Below are positions 58,433-64,000 of a stretch of DNA of 64,000 bases, one piece after another (the stretch's first letter is position 1; every line of letters begins with the position of its first letter). Both the position numbers and the translations under genes were made by a program. Origin of the DNA: Embiotoca jacksoni (lineage: Eukaryota > Chordata > Actinopteri > Embiotocidae). Location: positions 16,462,724-16,526,723 of the forward strand of contig JAKOON010000005.1 of NCBI GenBank assembly GCA_022577435.1, in the 5' to 3' direction. The notes below the pieces were generated by a model that saw only the letters and a program-made list of their open reading frames with translations, was not told the origin of the DNA and searched no databases.

Positions 58433-61400
58433 GTAAGTAGTGGCTCAGTATTTTCTTTTGTATTATATCTTTCATATTTTCTCACGATTTTGGTGTGTTA
58501 AAACTAAATGTGCACTTATTTTATGTTTTTCACACTCTTACACATACCTATTGATCCTAATTGTACAAAGTTCTCTTTGATTTAACCTTTTTTGCTGTTC
58601 ATTGCAGACAATACAGTACAGTACATATATATACTAATGAAGTCTTAAGTGATGAAAGCTTTTTCAACATGACACTTTACTGGGTATATGATTTGAGATT
58701 AATGCACCACAAACTGCAATTATTTTGTAAAATGTTGATAACTTTTGCAGGTGGTCTTTATTAACATAAAATTAACAAATAATTCAACTACATTTGTATG
58801 GCTAAATTAGTGTGATGCCCTCGGTGGACTAGTTGCATTCAAAATATTCGTCTCTTGACTATTTAGGAACACTATACATGTATATATATATATATATTAA
58901 ATATTGGTGTATTATGTGAACATTTAACCTATGTGCATCATCTTTGCCAAATGTGTGTGTCTTTATTTTTTGTCCAGGGGCGTGAGTGGCTTTGTCTTAC
59001 CTGCCAAATACAGAGAGCTCAAGGAACTTCTGAACCACCAGGACCTCCCAAGAAAACACCCAGCAAAATTTCTGCTTCTCAAAACCAGACGCCATCTCCC
59101 GCTGAACCTGTCAAAAAAGAAATGTCAGCATCAGGTTCACCTAAAAAAATGCAGTCCACATCAACAAAAGTGCCAGCCAGGGGTGAAGCTGCTAAAGGAC
59201 CAGAGAGTCAAAAACAAGCCAGTCCAGCATCTGTTCAGAAAATGACACCTGAGAGCCAGAGAACATCTTTGTCACAAAAACCAACCCAGACTAGTCAAAC
59301 TGGACGCAAGCAAAGCAGTGCCACCCCAGCTCCCCAGCAGGAGTCTGGAGGTTTATTTGGCTTTGGTGGTGGTAAAACTGAAGCTGCAAAGCCAGAAGAG
59401 TCAGTGACTGGGAAGATGTTTGGTTTTGGTTCCTCCATTTTCAGTTCTGCATCTACTTTGATAGCTTCAGCTGTTCAGGATGAGCCTAAAACCACACCTC
59501 CGGCCTCTCCTAAAATGCAGTCAACAAAGGAGACCAAACCACCTTCAGTCCCGAAGTCGGAGCAAGACAAGAAACAAGATCAACCTCAGCAGGCAGAGGC
59601 TCATCCAGCAGGGCAGGCCAAAGTGGAAAAAGCCCCATCAGAGAATTCAAAGGCAGCAACGACCATCCCCAATGCATCTAAAGCAGGCCAATCCACTTGT
59701 CCAATCTGTAAGGTCGGGCTCAACGTGGGCTCAAAGGATCCTCCCAACTACAACACCTGCACTGACTGCAAAGGCATAGTCTGTAATCAATGTGGATTTA
59801 ACCCCATGCCAAATGTTAAAGAGGTAAGACGTCTGTATTTACAGAATGAATTTAGGAACGATTGAATTAAGATTCAAAGAAAGGGAGGACATTTTTTTAT
59901 TTGTTGTCAAGCGAATTAGGACATTTGTTAATTTGTTGTCAAGTGTTTAAATACATGCATGTATAATAGTGGAAGCAAACTGCTTTTGTTTCCTGCATGA
60001 TTTTAAAGAGACTGTTCAGTCTGAGTTGTTACCTTATTGCCTCAGTGTTTCAAAAGTGTTCATTACTTAGATACAGCCCTGCAGCATGCTCGTGATACTT
60101 GTGAATTATGTTCTTTGAAGGTGTTAAGTTCCTTTTTGATGTTCAGAGTGGTTGCTTAAGTAGTTTTAAATTCATTGTTTGCAGAACTATTCCCAAATGG
60201 TACAACTCATTACATGAATAGATGGAAACATGTTCAAGTTAGGGTTTATGCCAGTCCAGCTTATGACCGAGGCATGTTTAAAGAATATTTTTGCACAAAA
60301 TTGCATGAACAGGAAATTAAACAGATATGAATTGCATTCAAATTAGAGTGACATTTGTTTTTGTTTCCATGTGAAATTCTGTCATAATCTCCAATTCTTT
60401 GACTGCAAGTCACAGCGAGAAGGCAATGTTTCAGACCCAGTCGTCTGGGTTTACTTTCATACAAAGAAATGCCTGTGGAGTTACTCGCTTTTTTAAAAGG
60501 AGTGCTATATCTATTTATTTATTTTTTACAAAATTGTTACCACTGCTGCATAGTAACAGAGAGAATTTGAAAATAATTGCTCCACAATGCTTGAAAAACT
60601 GTTTATTAGCTTATTTGTTTAGACTGTTCACACTGTCCTTAACACTATTGCTGTGTATTCAAAGACATTTACTCTAAAGGCTCTATGCAAAAACACATAC
60701 ACATCACATACACCTCATGGGTATTGTCTTGTCGGGAATACCACATGGACAGAGGATCTTCCAGGCTAACTGAAGCACAAAGGACTTGACACTTGACTCT
60801 GTAATTCAATGCACAATTAGTATCTGCCATGTCAAGGACAGTCCAATGCTACTTGATCTCTTGATGGTGCTTAAACTCATGGCTAAAGCTGCGCTGAACC
60901 AAAATCTGAAACGGAAGTATCCTTCTGTGCATTTTGTAAGCACATCGGGAAGTGGGTGTTATAAAATGTCTAAACCACTGAAATATTGTCATTACTCTCA
61001 ATTGGCTTCATAATTCAAAACATTTTCTCTTTTGCAAGATATAATTAGTTGGTTTAAAAAACAACAACATTTGAAACAAATGTAATTAAATACAAACGTG
61101 ATAGGATTTTTTTTCATAAATAAATGGTATAGGGGGTGTTATCAAGAGCACAAACAATAACTATGTTTGGCGGTGTGTTTCTCACATCAAGATTGCATAT
61201 GCCTCATCAGTCTCAATATTTGGAGCAACCCAATCCTGTCTTCCTCTAATTCACCGTAGCCCTCTACAGTCTGATCATTGCACTCCATTTGTCTGTGTAT
61301 GTGTGTGTGTGTGTTTTGCTGTTCAGAATAGGACACCTCTACTCCTGGCTTCACTATTTTGGCATCTTTTCTTTAAGGCTTTCATCATTATTTGTCATGT

Positions 61401-64000
61401 AGATAAATAATACATGTATATTTTTTTGTGTGTTTTGTTCTTTTAAGGGAAAGGAGTGGCTTTGTCTAAACTGCCAGGTGAAACGAGCTGCTGCAGGAGC
61501 TGAACCTCAGAAAGACACATCTTTAGTCAATTCTGTTAAAAAGATGACTCCAGCACAGCCTGCGCCACAACAGACTTCTGCACCAGGCTTTCCTCAAAGA
61601 AAAGTATCAGCATCAGCAGCACAACCAGCCAAGACTGAAGGGCCAGACAGTCAGAAACAGGTCAGACCAGCTCCGGGTCAGACAACACCCCAGGAGAGCC
61701 AGAAGACTGGTCCTCGGAAACCAACAGACCAGACAGTTAAAACTGCACAAAAGCAGGGTAATGCCACTGTACCTACACAGCAAGACTCAGGGGGCTTCTT
61801 TGGTTTTGGTGGGACTAAAAGTCAACCGGATGCTGCAAAGCCTGCAGAGTCAGTGACTGGTAAAATGTTTGGTTTTGGTTCCTCCATGTTCAGCTCTGCA
61901 TCCACTTTGATTACCTCAGCTGTTCAAGATGAGCCCAAAATCACACCACCAGTTTCTCCCAAGATGCCTCCAGCAAAGGAGCCCAAATCTCCCACTGTCA
62001 AGAAACTAGAACAGGAGAAGAAACCAGAGCAACCACAGCAAGCCAAGGTCCCACCATCAGAACAGCCAAAAGCAGACAAACCTCCATCAGAGCCGCCAAA
62101 GAAAGCATCAGCTTTGCCAGGTGTTTCCAAGGCAGGCCAGTCCACCTGTCCACTCTGTAAAATGGAACTCAATGTGGGCTCTAAAGATCCTCCCAACTAC
62201 AACACCTGTACGGAGTGCAAAAACACTGTCTGTAACCAATGTGGATTTAATCCCATGCCAAATGTTAAGGAGGTAGGTAATAAGAGATTCCAGAGAAAAG
62301 TTACTTGAACAATGATTGTGACATTTTGTCTTATTTTTAATAGATTTAAAAAAAAATTAAAAGCAAAATACATTCCATTGTACTACAACCACACTGTTTT
62401 AATTTGTATTTATATACTGTTTGTTCTAATGTAGGTGAAGGAGTGGTTATGTCTCAACTGTCAGATGCAGAGAGCACTAGGAGCATCTGAGCCTCCAGGA
62501 ACTCCCATGATGAAACTACAGGCTTCACCAAATAAAGTCACTTCACCTGCCAGTGTCCTAAAGAAGGAAACTCCCCCACTGCAAAAACCTGAAAAGAAAG
62601 ACATTCCAACATCTGCTGAATCTAAAATAAAGGACGCCTCGCCATCAGGCTCCCCTCAGAGGAAACCACACAAATCAGCAGAGCAGGCAGCAAAGACTGA
62701 AGTCATGAGAGGACCTGAAAGTCAAAAACCGGTCAGCCAAGCTCCTGATCAGAAAGTTCCACCGCAAGGCCAGAAGACAGGTCCTCAGAAACCACCAGAC
62801 CAGAATAATCAAACAGAACTTAATAAAACCAATGTTACGTCGACTAAACAAGAGGAAACTGGAGGCTTCTTTGGATTTGGTGGTCCCAAACCTCAATCTG
62901 ATGCAGCAAAGCCTGCTGACTCACTGGGTGGAAAAATGTTTGGCTTTGGTTCCTCCATCTTCAGCTCTGCATCCACTTTGATTACACCACCAGTTTCCCC
63001 CAAGATACCTGCTGCGAAGGCAACCAAATCACCTATTATTCAGAAACGGGAGCAGGAGAAGAAACTAGAGCAGGTTCAACAGCCCAAGACTTCTCCACTG
63101 CCACAAGTCAAAACAGAAAAAACAGCAGCAGAGGCTCCAGCAGCTTCCCCTGCTGTTCGCAAGGCTGGCCAATCTACCTGTCCACTCTGCAAAGTGGAAC
63201 TCAACTTTGGCTCCAAGGAACCTCCGAACTACAACAGATGCACTGAATGCAAGAACACTGTCTGCAACCAATGTGGATTTAACCCAATGCCAAATGTGTC
63301 AGAGGTAATAATAGCAAAGATGACACAGTCTCCCTGTTTACTTTGAAAATACAATAAAATACAAATTTATGAATAGAAAGTTACGTGACAGTTATTAACT
63401 GAACAGGAGTACACTATGAAATGGTTGTGTATATTTTGATGAAAACAAGCTATTCCAGTTATTAATGCTTCATATTTTCTTTTTTTCAGATAAAAGAATG
63501 GTTATGCCTGAACTGTCAGATGCAGAGAGCTCTTAGTGCATCTGAGCACACTGGACCTCTGATAAAACCGCTCACTGGAGCTAACACAATTTCTCCATCT
63601 GCTGTACATGTGAAAACAACAGCTCCTAATCAAGTGGAAACTCTAAAGAAGGAGTCATTAAAATCTGATGCACCTCCGAAGATGGAGACTCCACTGCCTG
63701 ACGTACTTCAAAAGAAGGGGAGTTCCACACCAGGCTCTCCTCAGAAGACAAAACCTGCAGCAGCAACACCTGCAACTAAGGCTGATAAAGGACAAGAAAG
63801 TGAAACAAAGGCGAGCCCAACTCCTGGTCAGAAAACTTGTCCAGATACCACGGGGGCATCCGGTTCGCAGAAACCAGCTGATCAGACAAGTCAACCTGGA
63901 CTAAAACAGAGTAAGGCCACCCCAGATACACAGCAGGAGTCAGGAAACCTATTTGGCTTGAGTGGTCCTAAAACTTCTCATTCAAAAACAACCGAATCCA
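57271..64000 (+). CDS. pclo: piccolo, N-terminal exons with an expanded zinc-finger array (3'-truncated)
   Basis: Piccolo is a very large scaffold protein of the presynaptic active zone; in mammals its two N-terminal C4-C4 zinc fingers bind the Rab acceptor PRA1. Exons: A 57271-58432, B 58978-59823, C 61448-62272, D 62435-63304, E 63490-beyond 64000. All junctions from A onward are phase 0. Exon A has an acidic run, a piccolo-like segment (AVSSAVNKFGLFG) and a Gln/Pro-rich region. Each of B-E starts with EWLCLxCQ (second half of a finger). B-D end with a CPxCK...CTxCK...CNQCGFNP block (first half of the next). That makes four complete fingers here, against two in mammals. Bassoon, the paralogue, is less likely because of the exon A segment and the sema3e neighbour. 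At least one exon upstream and most of the gene downstream are missing. Confidence 0.9.
58433..58977 (+). other. pclo: pclo intron A/B
   Basis: 545 bp of AT-rich, non-coding sequence with a short TA run near 58880-58898. Confidence 0.75.
58978..59823 (+). CDS. pclo: pclo exon B (repeat unit 1)
   Basis: 846 bp, phase 0 at both ends. It starts GREWLCLTCQIQRAQG, closing finger 1. Then come a Lys/Pro/Gln/Ser linker, ESGGLFGFGGGK, TGKMFGFGSSIFSSASTLIA and SAVQDEPKTTPPASPKM. It ends STCPICKVGLNVGSKDPPNY through CNQCGFNPMPNVKE, opening finger 2. Acceptor GTCCAG, donor GTAAGA. Confidence 0.92.
59824..61447 (+). other. pclo: pclo intron B/C
   Basis: 1.6 kb without a recognised element. Introns C/D (62273-62434) and D/E (63305-63489) are only 162 and 185 bp, roughly ten times shorter, which fits later tandem copying of units C to E. 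Confidence 0.75.
61448..62272 (+). CDS. pclo: pclo exon C (repeat unit 2)
   Basis: 825 bp, phase 0 at both ends. It starts GKEWLCLNCQVKRAAAG (closing finger 2), then has SGGFFGFGGTK, TGKMFGFGSSMFSSASTLIT and SAVQDEPKITPPVSPKM. It ends STCPLCKMELNVGSKDPPNY through CNQCGFNPMPNVKE (opening finger 3). Acceptor TTTTAAG is unusually poor; donor GTAGGT. Confidence 0.91.
62435..63304 (+). CDS. pclo: pclo exon D (repeat unit 3)
   Basis: 870 bp, phase 0 at both ends. It starts VKEWLCLNCQMQRALGASEP (closing finger 3), then has TGGFFGFGGPK and GGKMFGFGSSIFSSASTLIT. It ends STCPLCKVELNFGSKEPPNY through CNQCGFNPMPNVSE (opening finger 4). Relative to unit C, about ten codons (SAVQDEPKIT region) are missing just after the STLIT motif. 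Acceptor AATGTAG, donor GTAATA. Confidence 0.92.
63490..64000 (+). CDS. pclo: pclo exon E (repeat unit 4, cut by window end)
   Basis: Starts IKEWLCLNCQMQRALSASEH (closing finger 4) and stays open to the last base. It repeats the unit layout up to QQESGNLFGLSGPK, where the second FGFG motif would follow. Whether it ends in another half finger cannot be seen. Confidence 0.88.
   Translation, partial: MKEWLCLNCQMQRALSASEHTGPLIKPLTGANTISPSAVHVKTTAPNQVETLKKESLKSDAPPKMETPLPDVLQKKGSSTPGSPQKTKPAAATPATKADKGQESETKASPTPGQKTCPDTTGASGSQKPADQTSQPGLKQSKATPDTQQESGNLFGLSGPKTSHSKTTES

Overview
The window is vertebrate genomic DNA, and the intron sizes, dense CA/GT microsatellites and several dispersed repeats I recognise from fish point to a teleost, probably a percomorph. 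All recognisable genes are on the + strand and are split into many exons. I placed exon edges by joining GT...AG boundaries that keep the reading frame and restore protein order known for each family.

Layout. (1) Positions 1-9120 hold the 3' two thirds of a class-3 semaphorin, sema3a: 13 exons running from the middle of the sema domain to the stop, followed by an AT-rich candidate 3' UTR to about 11290. (2) Positions 11.3-24.4 kb are intergenic, with teleost interspersed repeats, microsatellites, a nested palindrome at 17224-17486 and two CTCF-like motifs. (3) Positions 25160-42762 hold a complete second class-3 semaphorin, sema3e: 17 coding exons, 2376 coding bases, 791 residues, with an 8.4 kb first intron that carries a foldback MITE. 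(4) Positions 42.8-57.3 kb hold a candidate sema3e 3' UTR and then mostly unannotatable intergenic sequence, with a GC-rich, CpG-bearing patch near 55.5-56.1 kb. (5) From 57271 to the window end are N-terminal exons of the presynaptic active-zone scaffold piccolo (pclo), which continues past 64000.

The order sema3a - sema3e - pclo on one strand matches the order I know from mammals (human 7q21), which supports the assignments. The semaphorins are secreted axon and vessel guidance ligands: Sema3A through neuropilin/plexin-A, Sema3E chiefly through plexin-D1. Piccolo organises the presynaptic vesicle-release zone.

The most striking observation is in pclo. The single exon that in mammals lies between the two half zinc fingers appears here as at least four tandem, phase-0 copies. 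The window therefore encodes four complete Piccolo/Bassoon-type zinc fingers, against two in mammalian Piccolo, and the array may continue. Other points worth checking are a NAGNAG acceptor at the furin site of sema3e, a (GT)n tract in place of a polypyrimidine tract at one sema3e acceptor, and the nested palindrome.
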